DNA of 64,000 nucleotides from Oxalobacteraceae bacterium OTU3CAMAD1 (GTDB lineage: Bacteria; Pseudomonadota; Gammaproteobacteria; Burkholderiales; Burkholderiaceae_D), in assembly GCA_024123915.1 (NCBI GenBank), contig CP099650.1, positions 3,286,001 through 3,350,000 of the forward strand, read 5' to 3'. Shown piece by piece: positions 48,201 to 55,790 of this stretch. The notes beneath the pieces are model-generated. The model had not been told where the DNA came from and did not search any database. It saw only the letters and a list, made by a program, of their open reading frames with translations. Position numbers and translations under genes: made by a program. Position 1 is the stretch's first letter, and every line of letters starts with the position of its first letter.

Positions 48201-49033
48201 CCGTGCCGCGCGATGGATCGCAGGCCACCTTGCTGGAAGACGGCGATGTGCCTGGCATCGTGCTGCCGGTGCGGGTCGAGGACGCGCCGTGGCATCGCTT
48301 CCCGCGCGGTTCCGTGCCGGGTAACTTCCTGCACGAGCAGCTGGAGTGGATGGGCGAGGAGGGCTTCGCCATCGTCGAACAGGAGAACTTCGAGGCGCGC
48401 TTGACGCGCAGGGTGGAACGGGCTGGCTGGGGCAACCGCCTTGGCGACACCTTGGCCTGGCTGCGCGAGATCGCCACCACCGAACTGCCGTATGTGAACG
48501 CGCCGCTAAGCCGCATCGAAGCGCCGCTGCCGGAGATGGAGTTCTGGTTCCCGAGCGAGCGGCTCGATACCGGCGCGCTGGATCAATTGTGCGTCGCGCA
48601 TTTGCTGGAGGGCGCGGCGCGGCCGTCGCTGCCGGAGCGCCAGCTGCACGGCATGCTGAAAGGCTTCGCCGACCTGGTGTTCGAGCACGAGGGCAAATTC
48701 TGGGTACTCGATTACAAGTCGAACGCGCTGGGCGCGGGTGACTCCGCCTATCACGAGCCGGCGCTGATCGCGGCGATCGCCGAGCATCGCTACGATATTC
48801 AGGGCGCTATATATATGTTGGCGCTGCACCGGCTGCTGCAAAGCCGCCTCGGCGGCCGCTACGATCCGGCCGAACATCTGGGCGGGGCGGTTTTCCTGTT
48901 CCTGCGGGGTATCGCCAACACGCAAACGCGGGGTTGCTACTGGATGGCGCCGGACCCGGCGTTATTGGACGGATTGGATCAATTGCTCGGCTATTCCGGT
49001 CCGGCACACGGCGAGGCACAGCATGAGTATTGA
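45287..49033 (+). CDS. recB: Exodeoxyribonuclease V subunit RecB (helicase-nuclease)
   Basis: A 1248-residue RecB, the slow 3'-5' helicase and the sole nuclease of the RecBCD double-strand-break repair complex. The Walker A is EASAGTGKTW (residues 23-32); Walker B VDEFQDT at about 404; helicase motifs IGDPKQSIYGFRGAD and VVTVHKSKGLEYPLVYLP follow; the C-terminal nuclease site is LDYKSNALG near 1140. The ATG at 45287 overlaps the recC stop by four bases and begins directly before the family's N terminus; a longer upstream extension inside recC is not real. It overlaps recD by 11 bp. Confidence 0.96.
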   Translation: MNNVANQLAPLTFPLHGSRLIEASAGTGKTWTIAALYVRLVLGHGGENGYRRPLLPADILVMTFTRAATRELSNRVRERLVEAAAYVRRFEDMGDDDTRDDYLDAILESYPSHAERQQAAHRLMLAAETMDEAAIFTIDAWCQRMLREHAFDSGSLFDEELVSDEQALFEDAAHDYWRQQVYPLNAVSLDALLSCWSDVGVMKKSIRELVKRADIIGDVDATQSLGALIGAVQREQLAQLAGLKAGWNERANRMEQWIAQHREMSPKCFNGNKMRPDSLVGWFNGLRAWALDPGAVLPEITDTAWKRLTPWGIEDAFSKGFSAAIPEDFDATEVLKQALDELEPMAHALYRHAAASVANRMDELKKRNRQFGFADMLDRLNAALQGENADALRKRITEQYPVAMVDEFQDTAPNQYQIFNLLYRVADNDTETGLFLIGDPKQSIYGFRGADIHSYLSARKATTGRHYQLGTNYRSTKPVVEAVNHLFMIAEGEAAQGGFGLGAFRFRDPGTRVNPLPFEAVGAKGRKERMVDADGDVPALVVACSAAQDLKADSYREFFAHHCAEDIVAKLNDERAGFDGPEGFERLKPADIAVLVRDRKEAAAIRRALQRRQIASVYLSDKDSVTDSEEAADVLRWLSAVANPLDGALARAAYATRTAGLELAELALMTSDELAWEERVEQLKALHIIWQRQGVLAMLRRFIHELQLPAALLRQPGGERRLTNLLHLAELLQSASRQLDGEQALIRWLAEQIEGGEGAGDERVLRLESDAELVKVVTVHKSKGLEYPLVYLPFAVTARKVERRNRSFFEFSDDDGVRKIDMALTETAMELVERARLQEDLRLLYVALTRARHFLWLGVTALASRKAGDNTLHESALGYLLTGGEALPSDLVMERWEHTCKGCAAISIVTLDMTPQAPTRLSRIEQRPPLLEPLHYTGRFERDWSVGSFSSLARRTGPTGMIGSSDNLGAAPVPRDGSQATLLEDGDVPGIVLPVRVEDAPWHRFPRGSVPGNFLHEQLEWMGEEGFAIVEQENFEARLTRRVERAGWGNRLGDTLAWLREIATTELPYVNAPLSRIEAPLPEMEFWFPSERLDTGALDQLCVAHLLEGAARPSLPERQLHGMLKGFADLVFEHEGKFWVLDYKSNALGAGDSAYHEPALIAAIAEHRYDIQGAIYMLALHRLLQSRLGGRYDPAEHLGGAVFLFLRGIANTQTRGCYWMAPDPALLDGLDQLLGYSGPAHGEAQHEY

Positions 49034-51005
49034 AACACGGCCGATATCCGAGGCTTCCGCGCCGCTGTTCGCACAGATCGACGCGCTGACCGAAAGCGGC
49101 CATCTGCGCCGGCTAAGCGGCGCTTTTGCGCGCTTCATCGCTTCCGTTGGCAGCAGTTCGCCGCCGTTGATGGTTGCTTGCGTGCTGTTGTCGGAACTGG
49201 AAGGGCGTGGGCACAGCTGTTTGATGCTGGATGAACTGTCGGCCGACCCCGCCGCCTTGCTGGGCTGGACGGGCGACGAGTGGCGCGAACTGCGCGACAC
49301 GGTCGCCCCCTGGCCGAAAAACGCCGCCGCTTGGCGGGCTTTGCTGGCAGGTTGCGACCAGGTCTGGCCGGTTGGCGACCTCGATTTCCAGCAGCCGCTG
49401 GTGCTGGATGGCGAACGCCTGTATCTGCGACGCTATTGGCGTGACGAAACGCTGGTCGCCAAGGCGGTGCGCAGCCGCGCGCTCGGCGGCGTCATCGCCA
49501 TCGACGCCGACAACGAAGTGGCCGGTGTGCGCCGTTGGCTCGACATCCTTTTCCCCCACGCGGCGCGCGGCGGCGGTGTCGATTGGCAAAAAGTCGCGTG
49601 CGCGGTGGCCATGCGTGGCAAGCTCGGCATCATCACGGGCGGCCCCGGCACGGGCAAGACGTATACCGTCGCCCGCTTATTGGCCTTGTTGTTCGCCACG
49701 AGCGGCGGCAGGCATTCGGATTTGCGCGTCGCCCTGGCGGCGCCGACCGGCAAGGCGGCGGCGCGCCTGAAGCAATCCATCGACGTCGCGCTTGCCGGCC
49801 TGGACCAGCGGGTGCGCGAGGTGATGCCGGAACGTGAACTGGGCGCAGCCCGAACTTTGCACAGTTTGCTGGGTGCGCGGCCCGATACGCGCGCGTTTCA
49901 GCATCACGCCGGCAACCAGCTCGATGTCGACGTGCTGATTGTTGATGAAGCGTCAATGATTCACCTGGAAATGATGTCGGCGCTGCTGGCCGCGCTACCT
50001 CCGAGCGCCACCTTGATCCTGCTGGGTGACAAGGATCAGCTCGCTTCCGTTGAGGCCGGCGCGGTGCTTGGCGACCTGTGCCACAACGCCGAAGCCGGTG
50101 CCTACGGCGCCGAAACGTTGACATACGTGCTAGAAAGCACAGGGCAGGAATTGCCGGCCAGCTTCGCCGGCAACGGCGGCCCGATCGCGCAGCAAACGGT
50201 AATGCTGCGTGAAAGCCGTCGTTTTGGCGGCCCGATCGGCGCGTTGGCGCTGGCTGTCAACGCCGGCGACGCGGCCGCTGCGGTCAATGTTTTGCGTGCA
50301 AGCGAAGAAGAAAAGGTCGCCTGGATCGATCCGGCGCAACCGGCGGACCTCTTACAACTGGCTTTGGCGGGCCGCCAGGGGGCCGCCGGGGGTTATCAGG
50401 ATTACCTCAAAATGATCGCCGCGGGTGCACCAGAAGGCGAAGAGATCGTACGACTTGCTTGGGTGAAATCTGTGCTGGATAGCTTCGAAACCTTCCGGAT
50501 TCTGTGCGCGGTGCGTGAAGGCGAGTGGGGTGTGACCGGCTTGAATGATGTCATCGAGAAAAGATTGCAATCGGCCGGATTACTGAAAAGAACCGGCGAA
50601 TGGTACGTCGGGCGGCCGGTCATGGTCACACGCAACGACTACGGCACCGGCGTTTTCAACGGCGACATCGGCCTGACTTTGCCGGACCCGGCGCGTCCGG
50701 GAGCGCTGCGCGTATACTTTTCGGAAGGCGAAAATGTCCGCAGCGTGCTCGCCACGCGGCTGCGAAATGTGGAAACCGCGTTCGCCATGACGGTGCATAA
50801 ATCACAAGGTTCCGAGTTCAAGCATACCGTGCTGGTGCTGCCGAAAGACAGCGGCGGCATGCTGGCCCGCGAGCTGATCTACACCGGCATCACCCGCGCT
50901 CGCGACTACTTTACGTTACTCACCCCCAACGGCCAAGTCCTGCTCGACGCCATCGCCCAGCGCACCCAACGCGCCAGCGGCCTGCGCAACCTCCTCGACA
51001 ACTGA
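49023..51005 (+). CDS. recD: Exodeoxyribonuclease V subunit RecD (helicase)
   Basis: A 660-residue RecD, the fast 5'-3' helicase of RecBCD. Walker A GGPGTGKTYTVARLL begins at about residue 204; Walker B is VLIVDEASMIHLEM; motif III is LLGDKDQLASVEAGAVLGDL; the last motifs are AMTVHKSQGSEFKHTVLVLP and YTGITRARDY. It begins 11 bp inside recB, completing a translationally coupled recC-recB-recD operon. Slightly longer than the E. coli protein (608 residues), with the extra length mostly in the N-terminal third and the region after motif III. Confidence 0.96.
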   Translation: MSIETRPISEASAPLFAQIDALTESGHLRRLSGAFARFIASVGSSSPPLMVACVLLSELEGRGHSCLMLDELSADPAALLGWTGDEWRELRDTVAPWPKNAAAWRALLAGCDQVWPVGDLDFQQPLVLDGERLYLRRYWRDETLVAKAVRSRALGGVIAIDADNEVAGVRRWLDILFPHAARGGGVDWQKVACAVAMRGKLGIITGGPGTGKTYTVARLLALLFATSGGRHSDLRVALAAPTGKAAARLKQSIDVALAGLDQRVREVMPERELGAARTLHSLLGARPDTRAFQHHAGNQLDVDVLIVDEASMIHLEMMSALLAALPPSATLILLGDKDQLASVEAGAVLGDLCHNAEAGAYGAETLTYVLESTGQELPASFAGNGGPIAQQTVMLRESRRFGGPIGALALAVNAGDAAAAVNVLRASEEEKVAWIDPAQPADLLQLALAGRQGAAGGYQDYLKMIAAGAPEGEEIVRLAWVKSVLDSFETFRILCAVREGEWGVTGLNDVIEKRLQSAGLLKRTGEWYVGRPVMVTRNDYGTGVFNGDIGLTLPDPARPGALRVYFSEGENVRSVLATRLRNVETAFAMTVHKSQGSEFKHTVLVLPKDSGGMLARELIYTGITRARDYFTLLTPNGQVLLDAIAQRTQRASGLRNLLDN

Positions 51006-51110
51006 ACGACCGAAACGAACAGGCCAAGGCTGTTCGACGTCCTAAATAAGCCAAAAATTAGCATGAAAACACCAAAATCCGGCATAAGAAGGGTGCGTAA
51101 TAACGGAAAC

Positions 51111-51156
51111 ACGTAGGGCGGATTAGACGGACCGCCGTAATCCGCCAAGCTCCGCC
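51111..51156. repeat. REP-like palindrome, extended-loop variant
   Basis: Same family as the elements at 18.8, 54.6 and 62.8 kb: ACGTAGGGCGGATTA on the left, GTAATCCGCC on the right, but the centre is GACGGACCGCC rather than the short GCGNAGC loop, and AAGCTCCGCC follows. It is a single, unpaired copy downstream of recD. Confidence 0.75.
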
Positions 51157-51194
51157 AACACCTCCACCGCGCAGCGCCAATCCCGGAGACGAAA

Positions 51195-51221
51195 AAAAAC
51201 CGGACCCAAGGTCCGGTTTTT
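51195..51221. terminator. Bidirectional intrinsic terminator between recD and the PBP gene
   Basis: AAAAACCGGAC (51195-51205) pairs with GTCCGGTTTTT (51211-51221) around CCAAG; the outer A and T runs make it functional on both strands. It serves the two convergent genes, recD and the penicillin-binding protein. Confidence 0.9.
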
Positions 51222-51243
51222 AAAGTCAGAAAACAGCAAAAAA

Positions 51244-52116
51244 TCACATCGCCCGACGATTCCGCTTGCTGGCCTTGATAACTTTCTTCTTGGTTTTTGC
51301 CGCAGCCTTCAATACTTTTGGTTTCTCAATCGGGCCCGAAATAAAGCGACGGATATTGAACGCATCCATCAACCGTGCCGAATTTGCTTTCGCATTCAAC
51401 AACACCAAAGTGTTGTCCTTGCCACCAGATTTGAAGCGCATGATCAGGCAACGACCCGCCTCTTCGGTGTACCCGGTTTTCGACAAACCGACATCCCAAC
51501 CCTTGGCGCCGACCAGGCGGTTAGTGTTGTGATACTCCACCTGGCGACCCTTAATCTTGATGATGTCCTTGGTGTCGGTAGTGATGCGGGCGATCTCCGG
51601 ATAGGCCGAAGCGGCCTTTGCCATTTTGACCAGATCGGTCGCGGTCGAGCGGTTATGCGGCGACAAACCGGTCGGCTCCTCGATCACGGTCTGGGTCAAA
51701 CCCAGCGCGCGAATCTTGGCGTTGACCGCCGCCTTGAACGCGGCAGGACCACCCGGATAGGTACGTGCCAGCGACGCGGCGGCGCGGTTGTCTGACGACA
51801 TCAGCGCCAACTGCAACACATCGCCACGGGCGATTTCGGCGCCAACCGGAACGCGCGAAGTGCTGTGCTTCAACATATCCACGTCGGACTGGTCGATGCT
51901 GATAGGCTGCGTCATGTCCGGTTTGGAGTCGAGCACCACCATCGCGGTCATCAGCTTGGTCAGCGAGGCGATCGGGACTTGAACGTTGGAATTCTTTTCG
52001 AGCAGGACCTTGCCGGTAGCGTCTTCGACGACCAGCACGGACTGTGAGCCGAGCGGCACTGCGAGCGCTGCCGCAGTGAACGTACTCAGCAATACAGCGA
52101 CAATTTTCTTGAGCAT
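51244..52116 (-). CDS. pbpG: D-alanyl-D-alanine endopeptidase / PBP7-type low-molecular-weight PBP
   Basis: A 290-residue penicillin-binding protein. The three active-site motifs are present: S51-xx-K54 (IASLTKLM), S108-x-N110 (SSDN) and K213-T-G215 (SKTGYT). A signal peptide spans 1-19 (cleaved after LAVP region). The C terminus (about 264-290) is very basic and rich in alanine and lysine, which may bind peptidoglycan or the membrane. Length and spacing fit PbpG, which cuts peptide cross-links in the cell wall. I start at the ATG at 52116, where the signal peptide begins, not at a further upstream in-frame ATG. Confidence 0.9.
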   Translation of the reverse strand: MLKKIVAVLLSTFTAAALAVPLGSQSVLVVEDATGKVLLEKNSNVQVPIASLTKLMTAMVVLDSKPDMTQPISIDQSDVDMLKHSTSRVPVGAEIARGDVLQLALMSSDNRAAASLARTYPGGPAAFKAAVNAKIRALGLTQTVIEEPTGLSPHNRSTATDLVKMAKAASAYPEIARITTDTKDIIKIKGRQVEYHNTNRLVGAKGWDVGLSKTGYTEEAGRCLIMRFKSGGKDNTLVLLNAKANSARLMDAFNIRRFISGPIEKPKVLKAAAKTKKKVIKASKRNRRAM

Positions 52117-52280
52117 GTTAGGTATTCTTGGGAGTGAGGAGTGAAACGGGCGCCTGAAGAAGGCGCGACGCAAAACTAAGACTAGCTATGCGGCAATACG
52201 AAGGATAGACGATAACATTAAAGTGGTTTCTCGTCTATTGTATGTAACCTACGGATTCTATTATTTTGTATCAGCCAGAA

Positions 52281-52317
52281 ATAAAGCCCCGAGGCGGGGG
52301 AGCGCTCGGGGCTTTAT
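52281..52317. terminator. Terminator downstream of the Mop gene
   Basis: ATAAAGCCCCGAG (52281-52293) and CTCGGGGCTTTAT (52305-52317) are perfect 13-base arms with an 11-base loop. On the minus strand it follows the molbindin-like gene by about 55 bp. The remaining sequence between here and the PBP start (52117-52280) is AT-rich and probably holds the PBP promoter. Confidence 0.8.
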
Positions 52318-52373
52318 CGGTTTCAGGCTGCGGCGGCGGCCCGTGTTGCGGGGTGTCGCTGATGTTTGACGGC

Positions 52374-52595
52374 TCAGCTACTGATCTTGGCGATCGAGAC
52401 CTCGGTGGATTTGACCAGGGCGATCACTTCGCTGCCCACTTTCAGGTCCAAATCGTGGATGGAACGCGATGTGATCACCGAGGTGACGATACCGTGCTGG
52501 GTTTCCACATCGACTTCCGAGACGACGGGCCCGAAGATGATTTCCTTGATCTTGCCGCGGAACTGGTTACGTACGTTAATTTCAGAAATGGCCAT
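52374..52595 (-). CDS. Single Mop/TOBE-domain molybdate-binding protein
   Basis: A 73-residue protein consisting of one Mop (TOBE) domain: SEINVRNQFRGKIKEIIFGP, VETQHGIVTSVITSRSIHDL and VGSEVIALVKSTEVSIAK fit the molbindin fold, which forms hexamers that store or sense molybdate or other oxyanions. GGAT lies upstream of the ATG. It is 83 bp downstream of the sulfate-binding protein gene on the same strand and could share its transcript. The pairing of a molybdate-type protein with a sulfate-binding protein is chemically reasonable, as the two oxyanions compete for uptake. Confidence 0.88.
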   Translation of the reverse strand: MAISEINVRNQFRGKIKEIIFGPVVSEVDVETQHGIVTSVITSRSIHDLDLKVGSEVIALVKSTEVSIAKISS

Positions 52596-52678
52596 CGTGC
52601 ATCCTTTGTCTGGTTAGTTACTACATGTCCAGATTACGGGCATTCACGGTCTTTGCAAACGAATCGATCCGTATAACC

Positions 52679-53701
52679 TTATTTGTTCTGGTAGATCTTG
52701 TCGAATTCGCCGCCGTCGTCAAAGTGCTTCTTCTGGGCCGCTTTCCAGCCGCCGAATACGTCATCGACCGTGAACATGTTGATTTGACGGAAGTTGGCGC
52801 TGTACTTTTTGAAGGCTTTTTCCGAACGCGGACGGAAGTAGTGCTTGGCGATGATGTCCTGTGCCGCCTCGGTGTAAAGGAAATTCAGGTAGCCGGTGGC
52901 CTGCTTGCGCAAGCCGCGACGATCGACCACCTTGTCGACCACAGCCACCGGCGATTCGGCCAGGATGGAGATCGACGGATAGACCACTTCGAAGTTGTCG
53001 CCGAACTCGGCGCGCACCATGTTCACTTCGTTTTCGAAGGTCACCAGCACGTCGCCGATGTCGCGCTGGGTAAAAGTGGTGGTGGCGCCGCGTCCGCCAG
53101 CGTCCAGCACCGGTACGTTCTTGAAGATTTTGGTGACGAGGTCGCGCGCTTGCGCCTCGGTACCGCCTTTTTTCACCACAGAGCCCCAGGCCGCCAGATA
53201 GGTGTAGCGGCCGTTGCCTGCGGTCTTCGGATTCGGGATGACAACCTTGACGCCCGGCTTGGCTAGGTCGGCCCAATCCTTGATCTGCTTCGGATTGCCC
53301 TTGCGGACGAGGTATACCATGGTCGAGTAGAACGGCGCGGCGTTGTTGGGGAACTTCTTGGCCCAGTCCTGCACCACCAAGCCGCGATCTGCCAGCATAT
53401 CGATGTCATTGGCTTGGTTCATGCTCACAACGGCCGCTTCCATGCCGTCGGCGACCGAGCGGGCCTGCTTGGACGAGCCGCCGTGCGATTGGTTGACGTT
53501 GACGGTTTCCCCGGTGGTCTTCTTCCACTCGGCAACGAATACGGGGTTGATATCCTTGAACAATTCGCGCGCGACGTCGTACGAGGCGTTCAGCAGCACA
53601 GGTTCGGCGGCGCTCGCTTGAAGCGGCAGGCCCATGAAAAGCGCCGAGGCGGCCAGGAATGAGGTGACAACGAGACGGCGAGCAGGATTTTTGTTGGTCA
53701 T
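52679..53701 (-). CDS. sbp: Periplasmic sulfate-binding protein of an ABC transporter
   Basis: A 340-residue solute-binding protein with signal peptide 1-32 (QASA/AE). Sulfate-binding family motifs: LLNASYDVARELFKDINPVF, NQSHGGSSKQARSVADG (the anion-binding loop), DIDMLADRGLV, IPNPKTAGNGRYTYLAAWGS and VTFENEVNMVR. It should deliver sulfate or thiosulfate to the CysTWA transporter, but no cysT, cysW or cysA gene is in the window. A palindrome lies 55 bp upstream of its start. The gene name is sbp or cysP; I cannot separate the two. Confidence 0.92.
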   Translation of the reverse strand: MTNKNPARRLVVTSFLAASALFMGLPLQASAAEPVLLNASYDVARELFKDINPVFVAEWKKTTGETVNVNQSHGGSSKQARSVADGMEAAVVSMNQANDIDMLADRGLVVQDWAKKFPNNAAPFYSTMVYLVRKGNPKQIKDWADLAKPGVKVVIPNPKTAGNGRYTYLAAWGSVVKKGGTEAQARDLVTKIFKNVPVLDAGGRGATTTFTQRDIGDVLVTFENEVNMVRAEFGDNFEVVYPSISILAESPVAVVDKVVDRRGLRKQATGYLNFLYTEAAQDIIAKHYFRPRSEKAFKKYSANFRQINMFTVDDVFGGWKAAQKKHFDDGGEFDKIYQNK

Positions 53702-54008
53702 AATAAGCTTTCGTAATAACAGACGCCCATGGTGTAAAATTTCGCCCGGAAAAGATACGAATTTTTCGTAATATGCTTAGACCGTATGGATCGCGCGAAG
53801 TTTTCGTTAAAAACCGTATAACGATTTTTGAAAACATTCGTGGGCAAAAGCAGGGCCAGCCACTAGGCTGTCATAGGGAAAACCGGCGCCGCGACACTGA
53901 ATCCTGGTGCGTCCGCAACGGCTTTGGCAGCTTGGTGTATAGTCGAATCAGGCACTGAGAAGGCGTTAGAACGCTTCATTTTGCTATCGGGAATATTTGT
54001 GAGCGTAC
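53702..54008. other. Intergenic region with control palindrome
   Basis: About 300 AT-richer bases between the divergent sulfate-binding protein and GNAT genes. It contains TACGAA-TTT-TTCGTA (53756-53770), a perfect palindrome near the expected promoter of the binding protein, where a CysB-type activator would be expected to act. No open frame in it looks real and I recognise nothing else. Confidence 0.45.
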
Positions 54009-54551
54009 ATGAGTCTTGAAATTCGGAGTCTTGAAGTTCGTATTGCTGTTTCGACAGATGCGGACGCGGCGTGCAACGTTTTGCGCCGTTCTATCACGGA
54101 GTGCTGTGAGCTCGACCATAAGAACGATCCAGCGATCCTGGATGCGTGGTTGGGCAACAAAACTTCGCAGATGGTGGCCAACTGGTTCAGTTCGCCCACC
54201 AATTTTTCGCTGGTCGCGGTCAGCGAAGGTGTCGTGATCGGCGTTGCTTTGCTGACCGGCGCCGGCAAGTTGGCGTTGTGCTATCTGTTGCCGGAGGCGC
54301 GCGGGCAGGGCGTCGGCAAGGCGCTGCTGGCGCGGGTCGAGGAACAGGCTTGCACTTGGGGTGTCAAAGCCTTGCAGTTGCATAGCACGGCTACCGGACA
54401 GGAGTTTTTCGCGCGGCGCGGGTATGTGGATGCGGGCAAGGTCCGCTCGCCGTATGGCGTGGAGACGATCTTCTTCTGGAAGCAGCTCGACGAGGCCGGC
54501 GCGCCGGATGCGGCCAAGCGCAAGCGGTTTTGTAATTGTAATTCGGCGTAG
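54009..54551 (+). CDS. GNAT-family N-acetyltransferase
   Basis: A 180-residue acetyltransferase. The acetyl-CoA site is LLPEARGQGVGKALLARVEEQ (given in part; the R/Q-x-x-G-x-G/A core is intact), followed by LQLHSTATGQEFFARRGY, typical motif B. It starts ATG at 54009. The N-terminal part (IRSLEVRIAVSTDADAACNV) matches small-molecule or N-terminal amino-acid acetylases. The C terminus has an unusual cysteine-bearing tail (RFCNCNSA). No neighbour on the same strand; the gene is followed by the tandem repeat region. Confidence 0.88.
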   Translation: MSLEIRSLEVRIAVSTDADAACNVLRRSITECCELDHKNDPAILDAWLGNKTSQMVANWFSSPTNFSLVAVSEGVVIGVALLTGAGKLALCYLLPEARGQGVGKALLARVEEQACTWGVKALQLHSTATGQEFFARRGYVDAGKVRSPYGVETIFFWKQLDEAGAPDAAKRKRFCNCNSA

Positions 54552-54580
54552 TCGCCCAGGCTTGCTTTGGTGGCGGCTCG

Positions 54581-54780
54581 TCGATGGCCGATTACGCCTT
54601 CGGCTAATCCGCCCTACGTGTCTCCAGATTATGCTACTGGCAGTAGGCCACGAAGGACGCCCATCCTTGGAGACACGTAGTCGATGGCGGATTACGCCTT
54701 CGGCTAATCCGCCCTACGTGTCTCCAGATTATGCTGCTGGCAGTAGGCCACGAAGGACGCCCATCCTTGGAGACACGTAG
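54581..54780. repeat. Perfect-period tandem duplication of a 100-bp unit containing REP-like elements
   Basis: 54581-54680 and 54681-54780 are head-to-tail copies of a 100-bp unit differing at only two positions (54589/54689 and 54636/54736). Each unit has a REP-like palindrome at its left end and the inverted sequences CTACGTGTCTCCA and TGGAGACACGTAG at the ends of an inner stretch. Immediately after, at 54775-54808, a further element in the opposite orientation closes the cluster. Confidence 0.95.
54584..54619. repeat. REP-like palindrome, unit 1 of the tandem cluster
   Basis: Same family element (ATGGCCGATTACGCC at the left, CCGCCCTACGT at the right), with one substitution in the otherwise conserved GGCGG arm. 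First element in the 100-bp duplicated block. Confidence 0.85.
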
Positions 54781-54808
54781 GGCGGATTAGCGAAGCGTAA
54801 TCCGCCAT
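54775..54808. repeat. REP-like palindrome, closing element of the cluster
   Basis: Opposite-orientation copy (ACGTAGGGCGG at left, AATCCGCCAT at right), identical to the reverse complement of 18801-18834. Together with 54684-54719 it forms a REPIN-like inverted pair. Confidence 0.88.
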
Positions 54809-54829
54809 GCCTGCGCCGCCGGCGGCTCC

Positions 54830-55636
54830 TCAGCAGCACACGGCCAGCTGCCATTCCTCGCGCCTCGCGGGCGTCGCTCCCACTTCCTCACCACCGACGA
54901 ACAGTTTGAGCTCGCCCGGCGCCAGCCTGGTCCACGCTTCGTTCGACGTCAGCGGCTGCGTGGCGATGACGGCGATGCGGTCGTCCAGATGGTTATGCTT
55001 GCTGAAATCGATGCTGAGATCGCAATCGATCAGCTTCGCCACCGAAAACGGATACTCCCTCACCACGAAATGCAGGTCGGTGCTGCAATGGGCGAACAGC
55101 AGCTCGCCGTTCGACAAAACGAAGTTGAAGGTGCCGTAGTCGGCGATCTCCCCGGCCAGCGTTTCCAGTGTCCGGTACAGCAGGTGGCGCGGCGGCGCTT
55201 GCTCGAACCGCAGCGCCAGGCCCGACAGCAGGTGGCAGAAAGCCCGCTCGCTGTCGGTGTCGCCCCAGGGTGCGTACAGGCTGGGGTTTGGATTGAACAG
55301 CTTCAGATCGCCGTTATGGGCGAACGACCAGGTCTGGCCCCACAGTTCGCGCGTGAACGGATGGCTGTTTTCCAGCGAGATGCGGCCTTGCGTGGCCTTG
55401 CGGATATGCGCCACGACGTTTTTCGCCTTGATCGGGTTTTGCTTGAATTGCGCCGCCAACGGCGAGTCGATCGATGGCAGGAAGTCCGTGTAGAGGCGGC
55501 AGCCGGTGCTGGTGTGCAGCGCGATGCCCCAACCGTCCTTGTGCTCGCCCGTGCGGCCGCCCCGTTCGGCAAAGCCCGCGAACGAAAAGTCCACGGCGGC
55601 AGGCTTGCTGCTGTTCATAGCGAGTAGTTGGCACAT
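54830..55636 (-). CDS. Class II glutamine amidotransferase
   Basis: A 268-residue protein of the YafJ/glutamine amidotransferase class II type. The N-terminal nucleophile is C2 (MCQLLAMNS), and the ATG at 55636 is chosen because it places the cysteine at position 2; an upstream in-frame extension would abolish the N-terminal nucleophile. Further motifs are HKDGWGIALH, VVAHIRKATQG, ENSHPFTREL and WSFAHNGDL, all characteristic of the N-terminal-nucleophile domain. It should hydrolyse glutamine to glutamate plus ammonia; the acceptor domain or partner is not encoded here. The C terminus ends in two cysteines. Confidence 0.9.
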   Translation of the reverse strand: MCQLLAMNSSKPAAVDFSFAGFAERGGRTGEHKDGWGIALHTSTGCRLYTDFLPSIDSPLAAQFKQNPIKAKNVVAHIRKATQGRISLENSHPFTRELWGQTWSFAHNGDLKLFNPNPSLYAPWGDTDSERAFCHLLSGLALRFEQAPPRHLLYRTLETLAGEIADYGTFNFVLSNGELLFAHCSTDLHFVVREYPFSVAKLIDCDLSIDFSKHNHLDDRIAVIATQPLTSNEAWTRLAPGELKLFVGGEEVGATPARREEWQLAVCC

Positions 55637-55790
55637 GGGTCTGGGGGTGTGGTTGACGATGCCCCACAATAGCCGCGCCCCCGGGCGAGCGGAAGGAATG
55701 TTTTGGCATATCCATAGGCGAAAGCATTCGTTCTGCTTTTTCCCGCGCCCGCATACGCTGTCGACATTGCCTGTATCCGTCGAGGAACCC

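Noticed and set aside
53773..53958. Short plus-strand frame between the sulfate-binding protein and GNAT genes
   Set aside because: No ribosome site and no recognisable composition; the region looks like promoter sequence.
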